A DNA stretch of 44,725 bases from Xanthobacteraceae bacterium (GTDB lineage Bacteria; Pseudomonadota; Alphaproteobacteria; Rhizobiales; Xanthobacteraceae), in contig JAIESI010000101.1 in assembly GCA_019746135.1 (NCBI GenBank), positions 1 to 44,725 on the forward strand, read 5' to 3'. Below are positions 15,876-22,393 of the stretch, in pieces. The translations under genes and the position numbers were made by a program. The notes beneath the pieces were generated by a model. The model saw only the letters and a program-made list of their open reading frames with translations, was not told where the DNA came from and made no database searches. The first letter of the stretch is position 1, and each line of letters begins with the position of its first letter.

Positions 15876-16097
15876 ATGAGTATGAGTGACCCGCGTTTTG
15901 ATCCGAAGCTGCGCCACGGCGCGGAACAGATGAGCGAGCACGACAAGCGCGTGCAGTGGGCGGCGGTGGCCGTGCTGCTGCTGCTCTGTGGCGGCATCTT
16001 CGTGGCGGCGATGTATTCCGGCGGCAGCGAGACGCAGACGGCGGTGAACGTCCCGTCGGCGCAGACCACCACCGGCCAGGGTTCGCCGAGCCGCTAA
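15876..16097 (+). CDS. Small single-span membrane protein
   Basis: A 73-residue protein with a polar, charged N-terminus (about 26 residues, DPRFDPKLRHGAEQMSEHDKR), one membrane span (WAAVAVLLLLCGGIFVAAMY) and a short Ser/Thr-rich tail. The Shine-Dalgarno is perfect (GAAGGAGGTC before ATG 15876), so expression is probably strong. A textbook terminator follows, making it monocistronic. Topology is probably N-in, tail in the periplasm. Similar in plan to the protein at 21640-21819. No function known. Confidence 0.85.
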   Translation: MSMSDPRFDPKLRHGAEQMSEHDKRVQWAAVAVLLLLCGGIFVAAMYSGGSETQTAVNVPSAQTTTGQGSPSR

Positions 16098-16123
16098 CGC
16101 TGTTCTCATCCCATGCGACAACA

Positions 16124-16152
16124 AACGCCCCGGTTTCGGCCGGGGCGTTTTT
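16124..16152 (+). terminator. Rho-independent terminator
   Basis: Stem AACGCCCCGG / CCGGGGCGTT (10 bp), loop TTTCGG, then TTTTT counting the last stem bases. It closes the small membrane-protein gene at 15876. Confidence 0.92.
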
Positions 16153-16434
16153 CCATGGTTTGAGTCTCCACGGGCAGCGGTTCCTCCATACTCGAATACC
16201 GTAGCCGGCGCTCAATCGCCGGCCGACCGATGCGAAGGTATGCGGTCGCGATCCTTACAACCAACAAAAACGTCCCGGCGTACAATGGGCACTGCGAGCG
16301 CGATGATCTTTACTTCCTCATCGACCGTGCCACCACCACGGCGGTCAGACAGTGCGTCCGGTTTCCATTGCGGAACCAGGCATGTGACGCGTCGCGACGA
16401 CCGGTCAGCACAGCCGAAATCGAGGAGGATCCCC
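16153..16434. other. Gap upstream of the DUF937 gene
   Basis: About 280 bases without a convincing gene. It holds a small hairpin (GCCGGCG / CGCCGGC near 16205-16225) and presumably the promoter of the DUF937 gene. The open frame that runs through it has no start signal until 16435. Nothing else recognised. Confidence 0.4.
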
Positions 16435-17616
16435 ATGACGACCAATCTGGTCTCGTTCATCATGCAATTTCTGACGCCGGACATGGTTGCGCGGATCGCC
16501 GCCGCGCTCGGTCTCAGTCCGAAAGACGCTCAAACAGGCATCAGCGCCGCTGTGCCGGCTTTGCTCGCCGGATTGACTGGCGCCGCAGAAAGGCCCGGCG
16601 GGGCGCAGAGCCTGTTCAACGCCGTTAAGCAGCAGTCGGGCATGCTCGACAATCTCGGCAGCCTGATCGGCGCTGGCCGGCAAGGGTCCGTGGTCGATGC
16701 TGGTTCGCAGTTGCTCACAACGTTGCTCGGAGGCCAGCAGCAATCGGCGCTCGCCGGAGCCGTCGGCAAATTTGCCGGCCTCGGCCAGGGCGCTGGGAGT
16801 TCGTTGCTGGCCATGCTTGCACCGGTGGCGCTCGGCGCCATCGGCAAGCAACTCGGCCCCGGCGCTCTGGATGCCGGGAGCCTGACAAACCTGCTCGCGT
16901 CGCAGAAGGGCCAGATCGCGGATGCGATGCCGACAGGCTTTGGCAAACTGCTTGCCGGCACTGGTGTTCTCGATTCGCTTGGTGGTTCGTTTGGCAGCGC
17001 GGCAAACGCAGCCGCGGCCGCGGCCAATCAGGCGACGCGGGCGGCGGCAAACGCCACCGGACGCGCCGCGGAATACGCGTCATCCGGCGCCTATTCGCTC
17101 GGCCAGGCGGGCCACCGCGCGGCGGCCGCTGGCCCGCCGAACTGGCTCTATTGGGCCATTCCCCTCGTCCTGATCGCGGGCGGCCTTTGGTACCTGATCG
17201 GATATACCACTCGGGACGAGGTCGCCGAGCAAGTCACGCGCCCAGCTCCCGCGGTTGAAAGCGCGGTGGTCGGCGGCGTCGATATCGGCAAGCAGCTTGG
17301 CGACAGCCTCAACAGTGTGCGGACCTCCTTGCAGGGCGTCACTGACGCGGCGTCCGCCACGGCGGCAGTTCCCAGGTTGAGGGAAGCGTCGGCGCAGGTG
17401 GACAGGGTCAACAGTCTGCTCGGGCAGCTTTCAGAGGGCCAGCGCAAGACTGTCGCCGGCCTGGCGGCCTCGGCCAGCCCCACGTTGAACCAGTCGTTCG
17501 ACAAGGTGCTTGCGATTCCCGGTGTCGGTCAGGAACTGCAACCGGTCATCGACACGCTGCGAACAAAACTCGCCGGCCTGTCCGGACAGCCTGTGACAAC
17601 CGGCGCCGGCCGTTGA
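16435..17616 (+). CDS. DUF937 domain-containing protein with a membrane span
   Basis: A 393-residue protein. Residues 1-190 match DUF937, a Gly/Leu-rich helical repeat domain: MTTNLVSFIMQFLTPDMVARIAAALGL, then blocks such as AAVPALLAGLTGAA and SSLLAMLAPVALGAIGKQL. An Ala-rich linker (about residues 190-235) leads to one membrane span (YWAIPLVLIAGGLWYLIGY, near residue 243). A periplasmic C-terminal part contains a predicted amphipathic segment, LREASAQVDRVNSLLGQLSEGQ. ATG 16435 has GAGGAGG at the proper distance. The family's role is not known; related short proteins occur near envelope or stress genes. Confidence 0.82.
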   Translation: MTTNLVSFIMQFLTPDMVARIAAALGLSPKDAQTGISAAVPALLAGLTGAAERPGGAQSLFNAVKQQSGMLDNLGSLIGAGRQGSVVDAGSQLLTTLLGGQQQSALAGAVGKFAGLGQGAGSSLLAMLAPVALGAIGKQLGPGALDAGSLTNLLASQKGQIADAMPTGFGKLLAGTGVLDSLGGSFGSAANAAAAAANQATRAAANATGRAAEYASSGAYSLGQAGHRAAAAGPPNWLYWAIPLVLIAGGLWYLIGYTTRDEVAEQVTRPAPAVESAVVGGVDIGKQLGDSLNSVRTSLQGVTDAASATAAVPRLREASAQVDRVNSLLGQLSEGQRKTVAGLAASASPTLNQSFDKVLAIPGVGQELQPVIDTLRTKLAGLSGQPVTTGAGR

Positions 17617-18083
17617 TGCCGGTCCGTGCGGCTCTGGTTCGGTGAGCAGCATCGCAAGCCAAGGCGCTGCTGCTCACACGCTTTGACGTGCGGGATGATG
17701 ATGGCCATGAAGGCAAAAGTTGGAGCGGTTCTCGTCGGCCGCGGCGGGGTCGCCCGTCGTCGCACCGGCATAGGTGGACTGCAAGACCCTTCCGGCAGGG
17801 CCGGCGCGAACCGACGGCTCCATCGGCCTCAGCTGCATCGCGCGGCAGAAGTCTGACATCGCTGCGACCGCCGCGCGACAGCAAGCCGGCGCTGCGAGGC
17901 TTGGCGCACTGTCGGGGACGACTCCGAGAAAATCCCAAAGAAGGAGCGGAGAGTCGCCGCGGCTCGATAGGACTGTGCCAACTGGTGGTCGTGCTGGTTG
18001 CAAGGATCATCTTGCGCCAGCTTTCTATCGAGATCCCGTAAGGAGGGGGATTCGCATGCCCCGTCCCCCGACAAACGGGCTCG
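17617..18083. other. 467-base region without a convincing gene
   Basis: Several overlapping frames are open in this GC-rich stretch, but none has a good start with a plausible protein. An inverted repeat (GTGAGCAGC / GCTGCTCAC, about 17643-17676) follows the DUF937 gene and may end its transcript. A minus-strand frame (17674-18003) reads like a fragment of an uncharacterised protein and may be a gene remnant. AAGGAGGGG before an 18-codon frame at 18056 is the only good ribosome site; that frame runs into the 3' end of the neighbouring gene. Confidence 0.35.
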
Positions 18084-18653
18084 TCAAGCCGCGCCGAGCG
18101 CGTCCTTGAACGCCTTGCGCACCTGCGGGCCGTGCAGGCGGCTGTAATCGCGCTCCTGCTCGCCGCTCGAGACGATCTTCAGGCACACGAACACCGGCCC
18201 GGTCTCATTCAGGATCGCGCCGACCTGCTGCTCGAAGATCTTCAGGTCGGAGAACTCGTAGACGTTCTTGTATCCGGCCGAGCGGGCGAGGCCGGCAAAG
18301 CTCACCGCGCCGCGGCCCGGGATCGGATGGCCGCCGTTCGCCTCGTAGGTGCCGTTCTCCATCACGAAATGGATCATGTTCTTGGGTGCGGCCTCCGCCG
18401 TCGACACCAGCGTGCCGAGGTTCATCAGCAGGCTGCCGTCGCCGTCGAGCACGATCACCCGCTTGTCGGGCCGCCCGAGCGCGAGCCCTAGCGCATGCGA
18501 GGAGGCAAGCCCCATCGCGCCGTGCGACATATAGTTCAGCGGGTTCGGCCGGATATCGAGCCAGTCGAACGCGGTCGAATAGACCGGCAGAACGATGTCG
18601 GCGTCGCTGACGTGACGCGCGATCGCCTTGAGACATGCTTTGCGGTCGATCAT
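18084..18653 (-). CDS. ThDP-dependent decarboxylase, beta (PP-domain) subunit, ComE/phosphonopyruvate decarboxylase-like
   Basis: A 189-residue stand-alone PP domain. The ThDP-Mg binding motif is VLDGDGSLLMNLGTL ... NGTY, around residues 69-101. Other conserved segments are YMSHGAMGLASSHALGLALG, FAGLARSAGYKNVYEFSD and GPVFVCLKI. In the family, a separate alpha subunit carries the PYR domain with the catalytic Glu, and the pair decarboxylates sulfopyruvate, phosphonopyruvate or related 2-oxo acids. The start overlaps the alpha subunit's stop by four bases (ATGA), so the subunits are made together in equal amounts. The C-terminal QERDYSRLHGPQVRKAFKDAL is a basic helical tail. Substrate undetermined. 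Confidence 0.88.
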   Translation of the reverse strand: MIDRKACLKAIARHVSDADIVLPVYSTAFDWLDIRPNPLNYMSHGAMGLASSHALGLALGRPDKRVIVLDGDGSLLMNLGTLVSTAEAAPKNMIHFVMENGTYEANGGHPIPGRGAVSFAGLARSAGYKNVYEFSDLKIFEQQVGAILNETGPVFVCLKIVSSGEQERDYSRLHGPQVRKAFKDALGAA

Positions 18654-19225
18654 GACGGCCTCTGTCCGATCAGAATGACGGTGGGCTTGCTGTCGTTGAA
18701 CGCGGCATCGATCGCCGGGCGAATCTTGGCGACGTCCGCCTGCGCCTCGATGTTGTGATAGCCGACGCCCATCGCCTCCAGGATCGGCTCGACAATGCGC
18801 ACGCCGTAGCGCTGCGACTGCCGCGGCATCACGCCGACCTCTTTTTCCAGAAGCCCGACCATCATGCAGATCGGCAGCGAATACTCGACCGCGACCCCGC
18901 GCACCGCATTGATCGAGTCGAGCAGCCCGGTCTGCTGAATGAGCAGCAGCCCGCGCTTGCCGGTGTGGGCCAGGCCCGCACAGATCGCAACGCCCTCGTC
19001 CTCCTTGCAGATCCGGATGAGCTTGGGTCCATAGGCGAGCGAAGCGACGCCGTCCCTTGGACGGCTATGGCCCTTCGCCAGCGGTCTGAGCAGGCCCTCG
19101 CTGGTGGTGATATCGGGCACCGATACGACGAACTCGATGCCACCGGCGTTGATTTCGCGGATGATGCTGTCGCCCGACAGTCCGTCGGCAGCGCGATCGG
19201 CCGCCGCTCCTGCATTCACCGACAT
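18650..19225 (-). CDS. ThDP-dependent decarboxylase, alpha (PYR-domain) subunit, with in-frame element
   Basis: A 191-residue PYR-domain protein pairing with the beta subunit at 18084. The catalytic Glu lies in IRICKEDEGVAICAGLAHTGKRG. Downstream are LIQQTGLLDSINAVRGVAVEY and LPICMMVGLLEKEVGV, typical of sulfopyruvate/phosphonopyruvate decarboxylase alpha chains. The start is ATG 19225, with GGGGAAAGGGA in front. The oddity is between residues 47 and 68. Where relatives read roughly LLRPLAK followed closely by PKLIRICKEDEG, this protein has an extra SRPRDGVASLAY, encoded by a complete 36-bp palindromic element (19031-19066). The frame is kept, and the insert falls in a loop just before the catalytic strand. 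The enzyme may therefore still work. It is the first gene of its operon. Confidence 0.87.
   Translation of the reverse strand: MSVNAGAAADRAADGLSGDSIIREINAGGIEFVVSVPDITTSEGLLRPLAKGHSRPRDGVASLAYGPKLIRICKEDEGVAICAGLAHTGKRGLLLIQQTGLLDSINAVRGVAVEYSLPICMMVGLLEKEVGVMPRQSQRYGVRIVEPILEAMGVGYHNIEAQADVAKIRPAIDAAFNDSKPTVILIGQRPS
19031..19071. repeat. 36-bp palindromic element inserted in a coding sequence
   Basis: Identical to the tandem units at 7151-7258 over the 5' part (ATAGGCGAGCGAAGCGACG). In the hairpin GTTC-TTC-GAAC has become GTCC-CTT-GGAC. The T-A pair in the stem is replaced by a C-G pair on both sides, a compensatory change, while the loop varies. Followed by ATGGCC, as after the third tandem unit. 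It adds 12 codons to the decarboxylase alpha subunit on the minus strand. Confidence 0.85.
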
Positions 19226-19447
19226 TCCCTTTCCCCTGCAATCTTTGCTGGCGATGCTAACAGTTGAAACCGGGGCGGGCGAGGGGAGCGTCGCATGGCT
19301 GTTCGCCCATGCAGCATGGACGGTGTGTCGCGGCCTGGAACCAATCGCGACTGTCACACTTTATTGGTTGCGTTGAGTAGGCTGAGGGAGCCGCTCCCCG
19401 GTGTTTATCGGACGTTCGGAGACGCGAGACAGCAAGGAGAAAGCAGG

Positions 19448-19741
19448 ATGCCGGTTACAGACACGGCAGGTGTCGTTCGCAAGTTCATCGCCCGGACGCT
19501 GGCAGCGGGCACTCTTTTAGGCATTTATACGGTCGGGATGATTACGGCCACTGGCACGATGCTTGCGGCGACGTCCACGTCGGCGGAAGCCCAGTGGGGC
19601 TACCGGGGCCGTGGCTGGCGCGGCCGGGGCTATTATCGGGGTTATCGCGGACGCGGCTACCGGGGTTATCGCGGACGCGGCGTGCTTGTGTGCCGCCACC
19701 GCTATTATTCCAGCCGCCGGGTCTGCTACCGGCGCTGGTAA
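19448..19741 (+). CDS. Small secreted Arg/Gly/Tyr-rich repeat protein
   Basis: A 97-residue protein. The N-terminus of about 48 residues contains a long hydrophobic signal segment (AAGTLLGIYTVGMITATGTML) with a likely cleavage after TSAEAQ. The mature part is short and strongly basic: repeats of RGYRGRG/RGYYRGYRGRG made by a duplicated stretch (GGGGTTATCGCGGACGCGGC occurs twice), then VLVCRHRYYSSRRVCYRRW. The Cys pair spans ten residues. The ATG has AAGGAGAAAG upstream. No function known. The composition suggests a secreted, possibly nucleic-acid- or polysaccharide-binding protein. It ends in a pattern shared with the small proteins at 616 and 21962. Confidence 0.82.
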   Translation: MPVTDTAGVVRKFIARTLAAGTLLGIYTVGMITATGTMLAATSTSAEAQWGYRGRGWRGRGYYRGYRGRGYRGYRGRGVLVCRHRYYSSRRVCYRRW

Positions 19742-19759
19742 CCGCGCAGCCGGCTCAGC

Positions 19760-19793
19760 GCTTACGCCTTGCTGGTCAGGCCAAGGCGTGAGC
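19760..19793. terminator. Hairpin between convergent genes
   Basis: GCTTACGCCTTG / CAAGGCGTGAGC form a 12-bp stem (one G-T pair) around a 10-base loop, between the stop at 19741 (+) and within the last codons of the minus-strand gene (stop 19762). No T-run. It may act as a two-way transcription barrier, but with low certainty. Confidence 0.4.
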
Positions 19794-20178
19794 GTGGCCG
19801 CAGGCTTTCCACCACCACCTTGCGAGGACTGCCCAAGGCAGCGCCGCTGAAGGCTGGCCGACTCGTCCGTTCAACGCCGGCTGCGCCGAGGCGGCGCGAT
19901 GGCTTGCGCTCGACCACGACCGCGCGCGGCTCGGCATCCGGGCCGGCAAAGGCGATGGAAGCGATCGGGACGTCACGCAGCGGCGCCGCCTTGAGCAGCG
20001 CCGGGCGAACCTCCTCGCGCGGCAAGCCGATCAGCGACGCGGCGATTTCGATCTGCGCCTCGATGTCGTCCGACAGGCCCTGGGCCGCGGCAATCGCTTC
20101 CTCGAGGGTCGGCGCGTCGTTTCGGACGCGGCGGCGGCCATACTTGGTATTCCAGGTTTTTCCGTTGTTTTTATTCAT
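19762..20178 (-). CDS. Conserved hypothetical protein
   Basis: A 138-residue soluble protein, without signal or membrane span. The N-terminal half (residues 1-65) is well ordered: NNGKTWNTKYGRRRVRND followed by PTLEEAIAAAQGLSDDIEAQIEIAASLIGLPREEV, which looks helical and conserved among related alphaproteobacteria as I recall. The second half is basic and Ala/Arg/Ser-rich (KPSRRLGAAGVERTSRPAFSG), likely disordered, possibly nucleic-acid binding. ATG 20178 is the natural start; it is divergent from the MFS gene at 20321. I cannot assign a function. Confidence 0.72.
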   Translation of the reverse strand: MNKNNGKTWNTKYGRRRVRNDAPTLEEAIAAAQGLSDDIEAQIEIAASLIGLPREEVRPALLKAAPLRDVPIASIAFAGPDAEPRAVVVERKPSRRLGAAGVERTSRPAFSGAALGSPRKVVVESLRPRSRLGLTSKA

Positions 20179-20320
20179 GAATTACGATCCAGATTCCACC
20201 CCACCATGCCCTCTTCGATGCGTCGCAGCAAGACAATTGTGCGTTGCAATATATGCATGTGAGCGTGCCTGGAAAGGGCAGCCGGTGCGCTAAACTTGCT
20301 GCCGCGATCATGAACAGTTC

Positions 20321-21643
20321 ATGCAATCCCGTTCCTTGACGACCAAGCCTGTGACGGCCACGCACTGGAGCGCCGTCGCCGCTCTGGTGCTCACCGGCAT
20401 GGTCGCGGCGATGCAAGTCGGCAAGGCATCGATCGCGCTGCCGCTGCTGCAGCGAGAGTTCGAACTGTCGCTGTTCGTCGCGGCCTCCGCGGTCGGAGCC
20501 TACAGCCTGCTCGGCGCGGTGCTCGGCATGCCGGCCGGCGTGCTCTCCTCGCTGTTCGACCCGCGCCGTGCGGCGGTCACGGGCCTCGTCGTGTCGGCGC
20601 TCGGCAGCTTTATCGGAGCCGCCGCGTCCGGCGGGGCGCTGCTGGTCGGCTCGCGCGTCATCGAAGGCTGCGGCTTTCTCGCCACCGTGCTCGCCATTCC
20701 AGCGCTGCTGCGCGCCGCGGCCGCGCCGCGCGACCTCGACACCGTGCTGCCGCTGTGGGCGACCTATCTGCCGATGGGCGCTGCGGCGATGATGCTGATC
20801 GCGCCCGCAATCCTGCCGTTCGGCTGGCGCGCGTTGTGGGTTGGCAACGGCGCGCTGGCGCTCGCCGCCGCCGTCGTGATGTCGGTCCTGCCGCTGCCGC
20901 AGGTGGCGGCAACAGCTCCTGCGCTGCGTGTCGCCAACGTCGGTGCGGGCATCGGCGCGGTGTTGCGCTCGAAGGGCGCGCTGCTGCTGGCGCTGATCTT
21001 TGCGCTCTACACCTTCCAGTTCATGGCCATGGCGGGACTGCTGCCGGTGCTGCTGATCGAGCGCGCCGGCCTGTCGGTGTCGGCGGCCGGCGTGATCGCG
21101 GCGCTGACCTGGGTCGCAAACGCGATCGGCAATGCCTCCGCGGGCCTTCTGCTGCGCGCCGGCGCGCCGGTTTGGGCGGTCGTCGCGGCCGCATTCGCGT
21201 TCATGGCGGTGGCCGCGTTCGGAATCTTCGGCGGGGGCTTGCCGATCGTCGTGGTGGCGCTGCTCGCCTCGGCAAGCCTCGGCCTCACCGGACTCATTCC
21301 GGGCTCAGTGTTCGCCGCGGCCGGACGGCTCGCGCTGGCGAGCGAAGCGAGCGGCCAGCGCGAGCGCTCTTGGTGGCCGCGCCGGACCCTCGTGCCGCTT
21401 TCGCTCCACTCGGCGGCGCGGCATGCGTCCGCGGCCGCGGGCCTCGTCATGACACTCGGCCTGATCAACCAGGGCTCCAACATCGGCAGCCTGCTCGGGC
21501 CTGCGGCGATGGGCTCGCTGGTGCAGCGCTTCGGCTGGGGTGGCGCATGGCTGCTGTTTGCTGCGGTGGCAGCATGCGGCCTTGCCGCCGCGGCGGGGCT
21601 GCGCGCGGTGCTGCAGGCCAACGAGCAGCAGGCTGTTCGCTAG
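20321..21643 (+). CDS. Major facilitator superfamily transporter with an in-frame insert
   Basis: A 440-residue MFS permease, about 12 spans, resembling the CynX/NimT branch (opening WSAVAALVLTGMVAAMQVGKASIALPLLQREFEL). The first half ends with LPLPQVAATAP; the second starts near LLLALIFALYTFQF. Near residue 338 the sequence IPGSVFAAAGRLA would normally lead straight into AAGLVMTLGLINQGSNIGSLLGP. Here about 33 hydrophilic residues (SEASGQRERSWWPRRTLV onward) intervene, encoded by DNA with two inverted repeats. The insert lies between two spans in a loop, so transport may survive. Starts at ATG 20321; no clear Shine-Dalgarno. Its stop overlaps the stop of the convergent small gene at 21640. 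Substrate unknown. Confidence 0.85.
   Translation: MQSRSLTTKPVTATHWSAVAALVLTGMVAAMQVGKASIALPLLQREFELSLFVAASAVGAYSLLGAVLGMPAGVLSSLFDPRRAAVTGLVVSALGSFIGAAASGGALLVGSRVIEGCGFLATVLAIPALLRAAAAPRDLDTVLPLWATYLPMGAAAMMLIAPAILPFGWRALWVGNGALALAAAVVMSVLPLPQVAATAPALRVANVGAGIGAVLRSKGALLLALIFALYTFQFMAMAGLLPVLLIERAGLSVSAAGVIAALTWVANAIGNASAGLLLRAGAPVWAVVAAAFAFMAVAAFGIFGGGLPIVVVALLASASLGLTGLIPGSVFAAAGRLALASEASGQRERSWWPRRTLVPLSLHSAARHASAAAGLVMTLGLINQGSNIGSLLGPAAMGSLVQRFGWGGAWLLFAAVAACGLAAAAGLRAVLQANEQQAVR
21333..21422. repeat. Palindrome-rich in-frame insertion in the MFS gene
   Basis: Two inverted repeats follow each other: CGCTGGC / GCCAGCG (21333-21360, loop containing GAGCGAAGCGAGC) and GCCGCGCCG / CGGCGCGGC (21376-21422). 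The GAGCGAAGCGA core resembles the start of the 36-bp element at 7151 and 19031, but the rest differs. It coincides with the extra residues in the transporter. Confidence 0.5.
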
Positions 21644-21819
21644 TTGCTGCGCGACTGGCTGCTGATATCGGTCGGCGGCGTGGTTGCTGTGTCGTGATGA
21701 CCCCAGATCATGTTGGCTGCCATCCCGCCGACGATCAGAAGCACAATCGCCGCCGAGAAGCCCCACATGACACGCAGGTCGCGCTTGTCACGAGCCGCAA
21801 CGTCGTCGTCTTCGGTCAT
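21640..21819 (-). CDS. Small single-span membrane protein
   Basis: A 59-residue protein: charged N-terminus (MTEDDDVAARDKRDLR), one span (VMWGFSAAIVLLIVGGMAANMIW) and a short Thr/Ser/Pro tail. GGGAGG precedes the ATG. The TAG stop overlaps that of the MFS gene on the other strand by three bases. The same plan as 15876-16097; function unknown. Confidence 0.75.
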   Translation of the reverse strand: MTEDDDVAARDKRDLRVMWGFSAAIVLLIVGGMAANMIWGHHDTATTPPTDISSQSRSN

Positions 21820-21961
21820 TTGCTGCCTCCCCACAAGGGAGTCGCCCGCACGCTCAAGAACGCAAGATCGTGCGAAAAGTTCCAGGTGTGGCCTGCAGGT
21901 AGAGTTGGGCGACGCGCCGCCGCGCAACGATCCCGCAGGCTTCTCGCGCCTGCGCTTTCCG

Positions 21962-22264
21962 TCACCAGCGGCGATAGCCGTAGCGCCAGTATGGCCTGTA
22001 ATATGGCCGGTACGGCGCGTACCCGTACGCGCGATAGGGCGCATAGCCGTATGCGTAATACGGCCCCGGCCGCCACGAGCAGACCCGGCCGTAGTAGCCA
22101 TAACGGCATACGTAGGCCACGTTCTGCGCCGGTTCGATGTTCCGCGCATCGGCGCTCAGTCCCGCGGACGCAGGCAACACCAGAGCGTGTGCGGGAGCGG
22201 ACGGCGCTGCGGCCACGATCGATGCCGCCGCGGCCGCGCCGAGTGCGAAGACCAGCTTGTGCAT
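21962..22264 (-). CDS. Small secreted Tyr/Pro-rich protein
   Basis: A 100-residue protein. The signal peptide MHKLVFALGAAAAASIVAAAPSAPAHA is followed by a short spacer (LVLPASAGLSADARNIEPAQNV). Then come a Cys pair in YVCRYGYYGRVCSWRPG and a tail built of YAPYRAYGY/APYRPYYRPY repeats ending WRYGYRRW. Shine-Dalgarno AGGAGAG. The CR.(R/G)YY..RVC pattern is shared with the protein at 19448 and the tail of that at 616. No established function; probably surface- or periplasm-located. Confidence 0.83.
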   Translation of the reverse strand: MHKLVFALGAAAAASIVAAAPSAPAHALVLPASAGLSADARNIEPAQNVAYVCRYGYYGRVCSWRPGPYYAYGYAPYRAYGYAPYRPYYRPYWRYGYRRW

Positions 22265-22350
22265 TTTTGCTCTCCTGACGACGTTTCACCCCTGGGCGCA
22301 AAGATAGGCCCGGGTTGCTGAACGGCGTCTGAGAGCGGGAATTATCCGTT

Positions 22351-22364
22351 GTTCAAAATTGAAC
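22351..22364. promoter_or_regulatory. Perfect palindrome, possible operator
   Basis: GTTCAAAATTGAAC (6-bp arms, 2-base spacer) lies about 90 bases upstream of the secreted-protein start at 22264, in a locally AT-rich spot. Its size and symmetry fit a dimeric repressor site. No regulator gene lies next to it, so this is a suggestion only. Confidence 0.3.
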
Positions 22365-22393
22365 TGCGGCAATTGTCGGGCAGCCGGCCGCGC

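Noticed and set aside
15702..16124. N-terminal extension of the ThDP enzyme to ATG 16124
   Set aside because: It would overlap a real plus-strand gene and terminator; GTG 15701 has a near-perfect ribosome site and the right length.
17674..18003. 109-codon minus-strand frame in the gap after DUF937
   Set aside because: No Shine-Dalgarno and no recognisable fold; some segments look protein-like, so a gene remnant is possible, but I cannot support a gene.
18056..18109. 18-codon frame with AAGGAGGGG in front (MPRPPTNGLVKPRRARP)
   Set aside because: Good ribosome site, but the peptide is short, basic and Pro-rich and runs into the end of an opposite gene. It is probably chance.
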